A stretch of 64,000 nt of DNA from Salarias fasciatus (Eukaryota > Chordata > Actinopteri > Blenniiformes > Blenniidae). A program made the position numbers and the translations under genes. Numbering within the stretch: the first letter of the stretch is position 1; each line of letters opens with the position of its first letter. Location of the stretch: assembly GCF_902148845.1 (NCBI RefSeq), contig NC_043745.1:39161805-39225804 (forward strand), written 5' to 3'. This document shows, piece after piece, positions 12,047-27,913 of this stretch. The notes under the pieces are model-generated. The model did not search any database and was not told the DNA's origin. It saw only the letters and a program-made list of their open reading frames with translations.

Positions 12047-15000
12047 CTAGTTGTCCACCTCCTCGTCCTCGTCCGCCGCCGCCGCCTCGTTCTCGGCCTC
12101 CGCCTCCTCCTCCATGCGCTCGTCCTCCTCCTCGTCTTCCTCCTCCTCCTCCTCCTCGCGGCTCTTGTCCCGCTCCGAGCCGGCCTTCTTCTCCTCCTTG
12201 TCTCGGCGTCTCTGCTCGGACACTTCCTTCTTCCCCTTCTGGCCCTTCTTGTACACTGAGGACAGAAACCGCCGCCGTTCAGGACGAATCACAGTTTAAA
12301 GCTGCGTTCACACCCAACGCAATTTTGCGTCAAAAATCGCTACAACGCGAGAAGTTGAGCGCGCATCAATTTTTAGGTCCGACGCTGAACAACGAGGGAA
12401 GGCGGGACTTCCGGCCTTTTACTGTGTTAGCTTAGCATCATGGCTAACCCTGTTGAGCGAGTGGTTTATGTTTAATGAAGGCAGACAGCGGCGCCGTCGG
12501 CGGACAGTCCGCCGTGCCTGGAGCACCATGTGATCCACAGACGGTCGGAGTTTGATGAGTTTCACCGTTCGCTCCAGGAGCTGCGCCAGTGTCGCTTTCC
12601 CCGGGCTCCGCCCCCTGACCTACGTCACCATGGAGACGCCCTCCGATTGGTTTGCCGCACAATCGCGACACGTCAAAAGTTCAGATTTCCCAACTTCAGC
12701 GTCGGCCACAAAATTGCGACGCCGATGCGAGAACGCCCTGACGCGCCGCGACAACGCGTCGCGTCCAACTATGGAAAGCAAAAAGAGTCACAATTCGCCA
12801 CTAATTCAACGCGTCTGATCGTTAAGACGCCGTAAAAACAGCTGTTTTTTTAATAAAATGCCGTAAAAAAAAACGCGCGTTTCATTTGTCCAAACGCGAG
12901 TATTTTACACCGCTATACTTGAAGGCTGTCGAATGTCGTAAAAAACGCCCGTTTTTTTTAATCAAACGCCGTGAAAAACGTGCATATTGAACAAGCCAGA
13001 CGCGCATTTTTTTCGGGGTTTTACGAGATGTTAGTGAGCTCGGCCCTCTGACAAACACAGCCAACAAGTTCAATGTTTCTGAAGCCAATCAGCAGAGAGC
13101 GCAGCGTATTCGACCACGGTTACACTTAATTCGTGCAGATCGATATTTTAATCCTCTGAATTTTAGTCATTTCCTCGAGCAACACAGTCGAGGCTACGAT
13201 AACACAGAAGAGCAGGCAAGTTTGGATCCATTGTTTTCCATGTATTGTTTTGCTCTGCTGATTGGCTTCAGAAACATTGAACTTATTGGCTGTGTTTTTC
13301 AGAGGGCCGAGCTCACTAACATCTGGTGAAACGCCGTAAAGAACGCACGTCTTGCTTGTTTAAAACGCGCCTATTTTATAAAAACGGGCGTTTTTTTTAC
13401 AGCGTCTTAAGGATCAGACGCGTTGGATTAGTGGTGAATTGTGACTCTTTCGGCTTTCCATATCCGACGCGCCGCATCTGACGCGTACACCTCTGGTCGC
13501 CGGTGGAACGCGCGTTCCCATTTGTTTTCAATTATATTTGGACGCAAAAATGCGGAAAGCATTTGGCGGTGTGAACGCAGCTTAAAAACAAGGTGGTAGA
13601 GGTCAAACGGCTCGCCCTCACCTTCCAGGGCTTCTCTCAGCGGCTCCAGGAAGCGCTCGAACTCCATCTCCTCCATGGCAGCCAGCACGTCCCCGGCGTT
13701 CAGCGTCTTCCGCTTGGCCTTCATGGCGAAGTTGTTGGCGCTGCGGAGGGAAACGGAGGGTCAGCGCCGCGGGGAAGCGTGAGGAAACCCGGGGACGTGG
13801 GTGGAGTCCACTCACCAGGACGTGGCGTACAGCACGAAGACGCTGGCGGCCTGAGAGATGGCCCGCCTCGCCTCCTTGGACACGTTGACCCCGTCCGGGA
13901 GCTGCCGGGACAAACGATGGACAGATAAGAACAAGTCAGGACAGGTCATGAAAATCCAACATCCTTCACGGTGCATTAAAGGCGCCTTAAAGGAGTCATA
14001 TTATGCTATTTTTCAGTCACGTCATGTAGGTCACAGACGCCCAAAAACATAGTATATAAGTTTGTTTGCCCTAAATTCGTCCTCTGTTCGGAGTTTGAGG
14101 GTCTAAAAAGTGTCTCTGAGGAGCCTTCTTCAGAACAGCCTGTTTTTGACAGCCTATTTTCCGTGATGAACTTGAACGCATCTGGCCACGCCCACCTCGT
14201 AAATTCACTGTCGTTAAGAAAGCACCTTACAGGAAGTTACACCGGAAGTTTCAAAATAAAACACAATGCACGACCTCACGGACGTAAAGGTTTTCCTATA
14301 TGTTGTTATTCCGCCGCCTCGGGAGGAGAGAATCAGCTGAACAGGGTCCAGACAGCAGCGAACGCGGAAATTACTGTTTTTATATAGAATGAACCAAACA
14401 ACAGGAACTATTGGATAAAGAAAAGCTCTCATTTGAGATCAAAACATAAACCATGAACTCATCCTTGCTGGAAGTCTATAAATTACAGATCAATGTGGCT
14501 GGACGAGCAGAGCGACCTCACAGAAGCGAAATGAGGTGTGTTTTTATTTTATTTTCTGTTTATATCATGTGTTGTTGGTGTGATATCGAGAGCAGAGAGC
14601 CTCTCAGAGGAGCAGCCCTCTTCATCCGGACGGCGCTGCCGGTGTGTGTTGACTTTGCTTCCTGACGTCAGAAAGAGGAAGATTTCAGAACCGCGTGTTT
14701 GAGTGTATATTTTCTTGTGGAGTGGAGTGCACAACTGAGGGAGGTGACTGAATTTTTCACTTCTGGGGGATCATACAGAGGCTCTGGGAGGCAGTATGAC
14801 TGTAAAGACACCTTTTTAAAGTGAATTTTGCATAATATGACTCCTTTAAGGAGTTTGCACGTTTTATGCGAAACAGCACCCCCTGCAGGCCTTGGGCGTA
14901 ATGCAGCTTAGTGAAAAACTCGTCCCTGTGGCTCGCGTGCACGGAAGAGGGGGACTCCGTCTTCGCTCGTTTAGTAGCGCTCAAGTAAGATTTAAGTTTC

Positions 15001-16435
15001 TTCTCCCTGGTGGAGTCTGTGTGGAGCTGTGGCAGTGCTAGAAGCCAGTCTGTTCTGACTTTCTGGAAGATCCTGCTCAGTTGTTGCTCACTAAACATCT
15101 GGTGGAGTAATGGCGGACAAAATGAAACCTAACCAGCGCATTACGTCATTCCTTTCAAATTCTCCCAAAAAAAATGCTGGAGCCGGACCGGCACTGTGAC
15201 TTTCAGGTGACAGTTTAGCCTGTTAGAGGTTCTGGTAATGAATATGTCAGGGCACATTGTACACATCATTATAAATGTGTAACATATTTATGGTGGAAAA
15301 TAAGTATTTTTAAAGTGATACTTCAACATTTTGGCAAATTGGCCCATCTAGAGCAATTCGGTAGTCATTTAGAACAGCCTACTTACTTTTTTTGTGAGGG
15401 CGAGCTGTTGTTCATTCAGCGGTGGGTCTGAGGAGAGCTTCATGGCGGACATAATGGAAGTGGACGGTACAGTTGCTTCCCTCGTCAAACTCATCAAATA
15501 CACAATCCAACAACCCCAAAACACTCGGGTGGACATGTTATAATCCGCACATTCACTACGCTGTGAAATATTAATGCAAAATTACGAGATTGAGCGTTTT
15601 TTGCGAAGATTGCTAAAACGGAACTACGTACTAAACATGGTGTCTGAGCGTAGTGATTTAAAAAGAAAAAGTAGTTCCCAGTATTTGCTTCAATGTCGTA
15701 ATGATACAATATTATCTGTTGGTGTTTCACAGCGTAGTGAATGTGCGGATTATAACGTGTCACCAAAGTGTTTTGGGGTTGTTGGATTGTGTATTTGATG
15801 AGTTTGACGAGGGAAGCAACTGTACCATCCACTTCCATTACGTCCGCCGTGAAGCTCTCCTCAGACCCACCGCTGAATAAACAACAGATCGCCCTCACAA
15901 AAAAAGTGAGTATGCTGTTCTAAATGACTACCGAATTGCCCTCGATGGGCCAATTTGCCAAAATGTTGAAGTATCGCTTTAAGGTTGTATAACTCCTTAA
16001 TGCACCTTTAAACATAAAAAAACTTCTAGGATGATCGCTAAAGTTCTTATTGGTCGAAAATTTAGCAATGACATCCAGAGTACACGTCTCCTCCTCTGAG
16101 TCTGGTTCTGAACGTCCATGAGTCCCCCGGTCCGTTTCCATGGTAACGCCTCCATCCAGGTAGGCCACCATGTTTCAGCCGGGTGGCAAAAAGCCTTAGA
16201 AACGCCTTAAAACACTGTTTTTGGGTCAGCGGGCAGAAAACACGTGAATTTAAAGAATAAAGGAGGTTTAATAGAGTCCGGAGCTCCTCGCGCGGGGGGA
16301 CACGCAGCGCTCCGCGCGGCCACCGTACATCCGCTAGCATGGAGCCGGAGCCGGGCCGCTCGGACTCACCGCCTCCTTGATGATGCGGGTGATCACCGCG
16401 TTGGGAAGGTTCAGGTCCTCCGGCCTCTCCGCCAT
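12047..16435 (-). CDS. pole3: DNA polymerase epsilon subunit 3 / CHRAC17 histone-fold protein, four exons
   Basis: Minus-strand coding exons are 16435-16370, 13901-13816, 13740-13622 and 12255-12047, with consistent phases and GT-AG borders, for 159 residues (human about 147). The protein begins [20 protein letters not shown] and has an H2B-like histone fold (roughly residues 7-90) with [20 protein letters not shown] and [21 protein letters not shown] basic linker ([16 protein letters not shown]) precedes an acidic tail of Glu/Asp runs ending EEVDN. The family pairs with POLE4 in DNA polymerase epsilon and with CHRAC1 in the CHRAC/ACF remodeller, binding DNA without sequence specificity. The acidic tail is encoded by a (TCC)n-like tract on the plus strand. 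Introns 1 and 3 are enlarged by DNA transposons. Confidence 0.96.
12300..13581. mobile_element. Non-autonomous foldback DNA transposon in pole3 intron 3
   Basis: Terminal inverted repeats are GCTGCGTTCACACC (from 12301) and GGTGTGAACGCAGC (ending 13581). The left end is preceded by TTAA plus one A and the right end followed by TTAA. The duplication could be TTAA (piggyBac-type) or TAA (PIF/Harbinger-type). Inside, two long arms, about 12760-13095 and 13250-13475, are reverse complements, for example GCTCGGCCCTCTGACAAACA against TGTTTTTCAGAGGGCCGAGC. The insert makes intron 3 about 1.37 kb and has no transposase frame. Confidence 0.8.
13991..14845. mobile_element. TTAA-flanked MITE family B, nested in family A
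   Basis: Inverted ends are AGGAGTCATATTATGC and GCATAATATGACTCCT, flanked on both sides by TTAA (13987-13990 and 14846-14849), the signature duplication of piggyBac-type transposition. It is about 855 bp long with no transposase. An extra AGGCGCC precedes the left TTAA and is unexplained. Confidence 0.85.
15314..15978. mobile_element. TTAA-flanked MITE family C copy 1, nested in family A
   Basis: The ends are AGTGATACTTCAACATTTTG and CAAAATGTTGAAGTATCGCT, with TTAA on both sides (15310-15313, 15979-15982). The inverted similarity runs inward for over 60 bases (GGCCCATCTAGAGCAATTCG and its complement), so it could fold into a hairpin. It interrupts a TTAA of element A that is intact in the copies at 49.6 and 55.8 kb. 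A second copy lies in tipin intron 6. Confidence 0.9.
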
Positions 16436-16850
16436 CTCCCTCCCTCCCGGTGTGAAGCCGGTGGATCCCCGGCCGGGCCCCCCGCTGGAGGTTAGCTCGG
16501 TGCTAAAGCTAACCGATTAGCGGCGATTAGCCCGGAGCTACGGAGGGCGGCTAGCGGAGCTCCGCGTGCTCTTCGCGGCTTCTAACCGCAAGTTCTCCCC
16601 CCAAGACGGCGCGCGCCGACACGGAGGAGCCTTCTCGGTGTCCGTTAAACGGATAACTCTCCTCGGAGAAACTTCACGGTCCCGTCGACGCGGCTCGCGT
16701 GCGCATCGGAGCCGGTTTGTTTTGGGACGTTTCCCGCGAAGCTTCCAACCAGCGAACCACGAGCCCGGACACGTCACAGCCGGACGCCGTGCGTGCCAGC
16801 CGCCTGCGACGTGACGTCATTGTGACGCAGGCGTACTGCGTTCAGCCAAA
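16436..16850 (-). promoter_or_regulatory. pole3: pole3 CpG-rich promoter region
   Basis: Upstream of the pole3 ATG the sequence becomes GC-rich with many CpG dinucleotides, unlike the AT-rich DNA from 16860 on. No TATA box was seen. This is typical of a housekeeping CpG-island promoter; the start site was not placed. Confidence 0.6.
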
Positions 16851-17325
16851 AAAAAAAAAAAACTACAACCAAAATTCGTATTGAAATTGATTTTAAGAGT
16901 GCAATCTCACTTTTAAATGGCGAATTTCACATTCACAAAATGTAGATTGGCAAATGTAAAGCCAAATTCTGTTGAGCTCTTTATTAAATTTAGAGAACAA
17001 ATTAAAGACATTAAATAACCACAAAAAAGTAACCCTTTCTGCTCCCGGTGTCCCCGTTTTTCTGATATCGTATTGTTTATCCTAAAAGCATATATATCTT
17101 TCTGGTTTGTTTTTATCTTTTCAAAGAATTTTACTGAGCTAATCGATTTTTATTCATGATGTTCTCTTTGATTTAACGGTTTGTTTGGTTTTTGTTTCGT
17201 AAAGTTCTCAAAAACTGATTGATGAACATGGTTTAATTGTTAGAATAATAACACATTTCATTTCTAAGAATGTTTAGGAAAACAAAGGATACTGTACGAA
17301 ACAGACATGATAAACAAAGATAATA
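16850..17325. other. AT-rich intergenic sequence
   Basis: No gene or clear repeat apart from a short poly-A at 16848-16862. It separates the pole3 promoter from the minisatellite. Confidence 0.4.
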
Positions 17326-17329
17326 TTCA

Positions 17330-17862
17330 GCCTGAAGAACCCGAACCCAGAGAGACTGAAGAACTCAAACCCAGAGAGACTGAAGAACCCGAACCCAGAG
17401 AGACTGAAGAACTCGAACCCAGAGGGACTGAAGAACCCGAACCCAGAGAGACTGAAGAACCCGAACCCAGAGAGACTGAATAACCCGAACCCAGAGAGAC
17501 TGAAGAACCCGAACCCAGAGAGACTGAAGAACTCAAACCCAGAGAGACTGAATAACCCGAACCCAGAGAGACTGAAGAACCCGAACCCAGAGAGACTGAA
17601 GAACTCGAACCCAGAGAGACTGAAGAACTCGAACCCAGAGAGACTGAAGAACTCAAACCCAGAGAGACTGAAGAACTCAAACCCAGAGAGACAGAAGAAC
17701 TCGAACCCAGAGAGACTGAAGAACTCAAACCCAGAGAGACTGAAGAACTCAAACCCAGAGAGACTGAAGAACTCAAACCCAGAGAGACTGAAGAACCCGA
17801 ACCCAGAGAGACTGAAGAACTCAAACCCAGAGAGACTGAAGAACCCGAACCCAGAGAGGTAC
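17330..17862. repeat. 24-bp minisatellite, about 22 units
   Basis: Tandem units of the type GAACCCGAACCCAGAGAG plus ACTGAA, differing mainly at GAACCC/GAACTC, CCCGAA/CTCGAA/CTCAAA and GAAGAA/GAATAA. Because 24 is divisible by three, the minus strand stays open and reads SLGSGSSV/SLGLSSSV for 182 residues. This is a repeat effect, as there is no gene context. Confidence 0.95.
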
Positions 17863-17877
17863 TCCTGTGTTTCACTT

Positions 17878-18355
17878 ATGGTTCCCCCTCATGGTTCCTT
17901 CCATGTTCCCCTGATTGTTCCTCCCATGGTTCCTCCCATGGTCCCCTCATGGTTCCTCCCATAGTCCCCTCATGGTTCCTCCCATGGTCCCCTCATGGTT
18001 CCTCCCATAGTCCCCTCATGGTCCCTCCCATGGTCCCCTCATGGTTCCTCTCATGGTTCCTCCCATGGGCCCCTCATGGTCCCTCCCATGGTCCCCTCAT
18101 GGTTCCTCTCATGGTTCCTCCCATGGGCCCCTCATGGTTCCTCCCATGGTTCCTCCCATGGTCCCCTCATGGTTCCTCCCATGGTTCCTCCCATGGTTCC
18201 TCCCATATTCCCCTCATGGTTCTTTCTATGTTCCCCTCTTGGTTCTTCCCATGTTCCCCTTATAGTTTCTCCCATGGTTCCTCCCATTGTCCCCCCATGG
18301 TTCTCTCATGGTTCTTCCCATGGTTCCTCCCATGGTTCCTCCGGTGGTTCCTGTT
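17878..18355. repeat. Minisatellite of TTCCTCCCATGGTCCCCTCA-type units
   Basis: Tandem array built from the blocks GGTTCCTCCCAT and GGTCCCCTCAT in varying order. All three plus frames stay open through it and read MVPPMVPSWFLPW-like text. It starts only about 15 bases after the 24-bp array ends and stops about 290 bp before the kmt5b promoter. Confidence 0.9.
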
Positions 18356-18639
18356 AAAGGGCATCCTCTCTGATGGATTCTTTAGGAAGCGTAAAGAGGT
18401 TTGTTGATGCAGCACTACTTTTGTATACATCCGACAGTCTCAGCCATAAACCCCCATCTCCCTGCCGAGCGCGTTTCCTCGGGACGGCTCGGTAAAGTGT
18501 TCAGCCCGGTTCGGTTCTGCGGTGTTTCTGCGGTTCTGGAGGCGCCGCTGCTCGCCGGTGCCCTGGCGGAGGGCAGCGGAGGGACTACTTTCTGTCGGAA
18601 GGCCGTGCTGCGCCTTTCTCTGCCTCTGCCCTGTGCTGG

Positions 18640-19040
18640 GCCGCCATCTTGAATTTTAATGTTGATTTCTTTAAAAAAAAATGAGTTTGCAGTGATATTT
18701 CCGCCCCGGGTCCGCAGCCAGCCGTGGATGTAGAGTGGCGGAGCGGCGAGTCGCGGTCGTGTCGGCGTCCCCCCTCCCCGGGTGAGTGCGGCGGGGTTCG
18801 TGTGTTTGTTGTGTCGCTGTTGTCGGGACATTTAACCGTCACTCGGCTCAGACGCCGCCGCCGCCTGCTAGCCGTTAGCCGCCAGCCCCCACACGGCGCT
18901 CCGCACCGGGGCCGCTCTCCGCCCGCCGGGATCGGTTACACCTCCGGTAACTCGCTCTCGAAACTCCGCCGGGGTGACGGCCGGCTGTTAGTCGGCGGAG
19001 CTAACCGGGAGGGGGAGGGGGGCGGCCGGGGCTGAGGCTG
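18640..19040 (+). promoter_or_regulatory. kmt5b: kmt5b CpG-island promoter and non-coding first exon
   Basis: A GC-rich, CpG-dense block contains GCCGCCATCTTG (18640-18651), the reverse complement of the YY1 core motif. A good donor (G, then GTGAGTGCGG from 18782) would end a non-coding first exon at 18781. It would splice to the acceptor before 22081. This is inferred from spacing and splice signals. Confidence 0.6.
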
Positions 19041-19260
19041 GGGCTGAGGCGGTGTGTGCTGGCCTGCGCTAGCCGCTGGGTGCAGGTGGTCTGCGGGGCG
19101 GCGGAGCAGCTCCAGCCCGCTTCCTGACTCCCACATTCACACGGTTTATAACACCCGCGGTGGCTCCCCGGGGCCAGCCCGAGGCTGCCGGCGGTGTTTC
19201 CCGTCCGACAGGGGGTGCAGCGGGTTAGCATGCTGCTACTGGACCCAACTTTGATGCTAA

Positions 19261-19336
<76 letters not shown>
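19261..19336. repeat. (CA)n microsatellite
   Basis: A 76-bp CA run in kmt5b intron 1. Further GT runs follow at 19399-19452, 19588-19624 and 19759-19788. Confidence 0.95.
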
Positions 19337-19339
<3 letters not shown>

Positions 19340-19586
19340 GCTGATGCTTCGGATCACACAGCTTTGAGCTACAAAGTCTGGAACGGTGTGTTTCAGGGTG
19401 TGTGTGTGTTAGTGTTGGATCTCCACGGTGTGTGTGTGTGTGTGTGTGTGTGTTCGGGGTGTTTGATTATCCGGTTGGAGTCTGACTTCTCGGCACAGCA
19501 GAGGATGTGGGAGCTGGTGTCGGCAAGCAGTCACGTTAGCTGCTGTATGCGTGCGCGTGTGTTTCTGTTGCTTTGTTGTTATCCGC

Positions 19587-19624
<38 letters not shown>

Positions 19625-19654
19625 CGCTGCAGGCTCGGCCCAGACGGCTCTCTC

Positions 19655-19759
19655 TCTGATGCTGAAGATAGACTCTGCTTGGTAGCCTCTGAAACCTCAC
19701 AGCCAGAAGGTCACGGGTTCAAATCCCGGCCGGGCCTGTGTACATGTGGAATTTGCATG

Positions 19760-19792
<33 letters not shown>

Positions 19793-19880
19793 CACCGATT
19801 ACCTCCCACAGCTTGTGAGGATAATTGATGCCCCTAGGTGTGAATGTAAGTGTGTATGATTGTCCTGCAATGGACAGGTG
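19655..19880 (+). mobile_element. tRNA-derived SINE, partial
   Basis: The plus strand reads CTCACAGCCAGAAGGTCACG then GGTTCAAATCCCGG, a B-box-like sequence, and continues with TGTGGAATTTGCATG, ACCTCCCACAG and GTGTGAATGTAAGTGTGTATG. This is the same SINE type as at 2975-3313 in the opposite orientation. A GT microsatellite has expanded inside it (19759-19788). Confidence 0.75.
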
Positions 19881-20075
19881 ACCTGTCCGGGTGTAGCCTG
19901 TCCTCTGCTGTCCGGGTGTAGCCTGTCCTCTGCTGTCCGGGTGTAGCCTGTCCTCTGCTGTCCGGGTGTAGCCTGTCCTCTGCTGTCCGGGTGTAGCCTG
20001 TCCTCTGCTGTCCGGGTGTAGCCTGTCCTCTGCTGTCCGGGTGTAGCCTGTCCTCTGCTGTCCGGGTGTAGCCTG
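19880..20075. repeat. 25-bp minisatellite grown from a SINE tail, 8 units
   Basis: Eight near-perfect copies of CCTGTCCTCTGCTGTCCGGG plus TGTAG follow the SINE at 19655-19880 without a break. The unit matches the place where this SINE normally reads GACCTGTCCAGGGTGTA, so the array appears to be tandem amplification of SINE sequence. Confidence 0.9.
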
Positions 20076-20349
20076 TTCTTGTCAATAAGTCAGAGATCTG
20101 TGACCCTGCACAGGTTGAAATGGTCTAGAAGTTAGACAACAAAAGTAGTCTTATACTAACCCAAAGCAACAAGTAAAACTGATGATGAGGAGGAGGATGA
20201 AGATGAGGAGGAGGAGCAGATCTTCATCAGACGATGCTGGCTTTGAGATGTTAATGAGCTGTTGACTCTCCTCTTCTGAACTTTCCCTTTAACTGTCGAA
20301 CCAGAGTCTGACTTTAGTGCCGCACGGCTTGTTAGCTCCATGCTAACAG

Positions 20350-20353
<4 letters not shown>

Positions 20354-20388
<35 letters not shown>

Positions 20389-20486
20389 CGTTGCAGTACT
20401 TGGGGTTACCACTGAGTGGTGCTGCAGGATGGATACACACTGACTGCAGGTGTAAACGCCACCTGTCACCACCGCTGCTGCTGCTG

Positions 20487-20520
<34 letters not shown>
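20354..20520. repeat. Paired (GT)n and (CA)n tracts
   Basis: A GT run at 20354-20386 and a CA run at 20488-20520 are about 100 bp apart in complementary orientation, so they could pair in a hairpin. Confidence 0.9.
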
Positions 20521-20523
<3 letters not shown>

Positions 20524-20882
20524 GATGTAAACACTGATCTGGTGGGAACAGCTGGTAACTGATTACTTTTATACTCTAATCCTCATCAGAGTTTGTGAAG
20601 TTTCAGTCAGTTTGATGTAAACATTCCTAATTGGCACTTTGTTGCATGCTGGAGGTTACACTCAACGGTTTCAGATTATAGAGCATCTTACTCCCAATAA
20701 CATCCCGATTATAGAGCATCTTCCTCTTTGTGTTCAGGCTCCTCTAGAAACTCCCTGAAGCCTTTAAAGCATCAGTCACTGCAGCCGACCCTTCAGCTGT
20801 GTTGTCTTCTCGGACAGGAAGTCTGGAGGGAAACAGCGTCATGTTAATTTCAGCTTATCTCGCTAGAAGGTTAACAGCCGAA

Positions 20883-20914
20883 TTCTTTGGTTTTTCACTT
20901 GAAAAACCAAAGAA
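20883..20914. other. Perfect 15-bp-stem hairpin
   Basis: TTCTTTGGTTTTTCA (20883-20897), a two-base CT spacer, then TGAAAAACCAAAGAA (20900-20914). The match is perfect. It lies in kmt5b intron 1 with no recognised element around it. Confidence 0.85.
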
Positions 20915-21784
20915 AGAAGGGCCAGTTTCATCCATCCATCAGTTTAAAGTTCAGATACTTTCAGCTATTTCATCGAGTAGTGCGGAGTGTCTGCATTGTC
21001 CCTTCACCCCAGAAGTTCTCGGTAAAGGTTGTTTGTGCCATGAAGTAGTCCACCTCCGTAACACGAGGGGGCACAGAAGAATTGGTCTAAACCGCAGGAG
21101 ACTCATTGGTATTGATTGTTTTGCTCATAATGAGCGCTTTTTCATAAATGTTGGCAGTGACTGTGAATTTTAACCTACAGACTGAAACAGTAAACTACAA
21201 GCTGTTGGTTCCTGCGTGCCGTTGTATTATTGGACGTGTTCGAGGCTACGCATTTATATGGAGTATAAACTAAACTTCAGCTTCAAGCCGTGTCTCTGCT
21301 TGCAAGTGGTCTCTGTTAGCCTCACATTGTCTCTGTTGGCCTCACATTGTCTGTTAGCCTCACATTGTCTGTAGGGATGTGTGACATGGAGAAAAAGTTG
21401 TATCACAATATTTTAGCATTCTGTTAGCATTCCATAGCATTCCATTCCATTATTCTTAAGTGAGACATCATAAAGGAAATTTTTCCGTAAATACTTATTC
21501 CCAGGGGTTCCAATCGCATCCGGCTCGGCTGTGTTCAGGTGTGGACGGGTCATTTGAGGCCGTTAGCTTAGCTTCGGGTTTTGGGCGATTTGTCCCTGAG
21601 TTGTTCATGCTGTGTCCTCGTTCCAGCTACATGATTGGTCCAGTGTGGATCAGCTCTCATCATCACTGGCTGCTGGAATTATCTGTCAAAGCATGGACGA
21701 ATGCAACCTGTCCACCGTGTTTCAAATATGTATTGAGGAGAAGCTGGAACGATGTATATTGTTATTGCTTTAATGCCCAGCATT

Positions 21785-22022
21785 ATTGTCTCTGTTTGCC
21801 TCGCCTGTCCCCCGTTGGCCTCGCCTGTCCCCCGTTGGCCTCGCCTGTCCCCCGTTGGCCTCGCCTGGTCCCTGTTGGCCTCTCCTTGCCCCAGTTGGTC
21901 TCTCCTGTCCCCTGTTAGCTTGGCCTGTTCCCTGACGCCCTCGCCGGTCCTGTGTTACCCTCGCCTGTCACACGTTGCCCTCGCCTGTCATCTGTTAGCC
22001 TCGCCTGGTCCCTGTTGGCATG
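21785..22022. repeat. 20-bp minisatellite of GCCTCGCCTGTCCCCCGTTG-type units
   Basis: About 12 degenerate units end roughly 60 bp before the acceptor of the first coding exon of kmt5b. Confidence 0.85.
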
Positions 22023-22167
22023 GCCCCTGTTAGCTTCATGCTGTTTCTGCTAGTCTCATGCGGTCTCTCTTCTTCCGCAGGTTCCGTCTTCATACCCCGT
22101 CTTCCCCCTCTGAGAGCGTGTTTTCACCTGGGAGACTAAATGCAACTGGTCCAGGGGGATTGTGGGT

Positions 22168-27913
<5,746 letters not shown>

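Larger units (their letters stand above)
13969..16007. mobile_element. MITE family A copy 1, carrying two nested elements (pole3 intron 1)
   Basis: Outer ends are GGTGCATTAA (from 13971) and TTAATGCACCT followed by TTAA (ending 16007). Its own body lies at 14850-15309 (GAGTTTGCACGTTTTATGCG to GTGGAAAATAAGTATTTT) and resumes after 15982 (GGTTGTATAACTCC). Copies at 49613-50120 and 55833-56898 show the uninterrupted layout. Two other TTAA elements sit inside it, at 13991-14845 and 15314-15978. The left flank TTAA is not preserved. Confidence 0.85.

Noticed and set aside
15494-15898. 134-residue minus-strand frame, similar to one at 61051-61287
   Set aside because: Lies inside both copies of foldback MITE C, and the similarity is that of the transposon; no protein family recognised.
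17327-17875. 182-residue open frame of SLGSGSSV repeats
   Set aside because: Produced by a 24-bp minisatellite whose unit is divisible by three; no splice or gene context.
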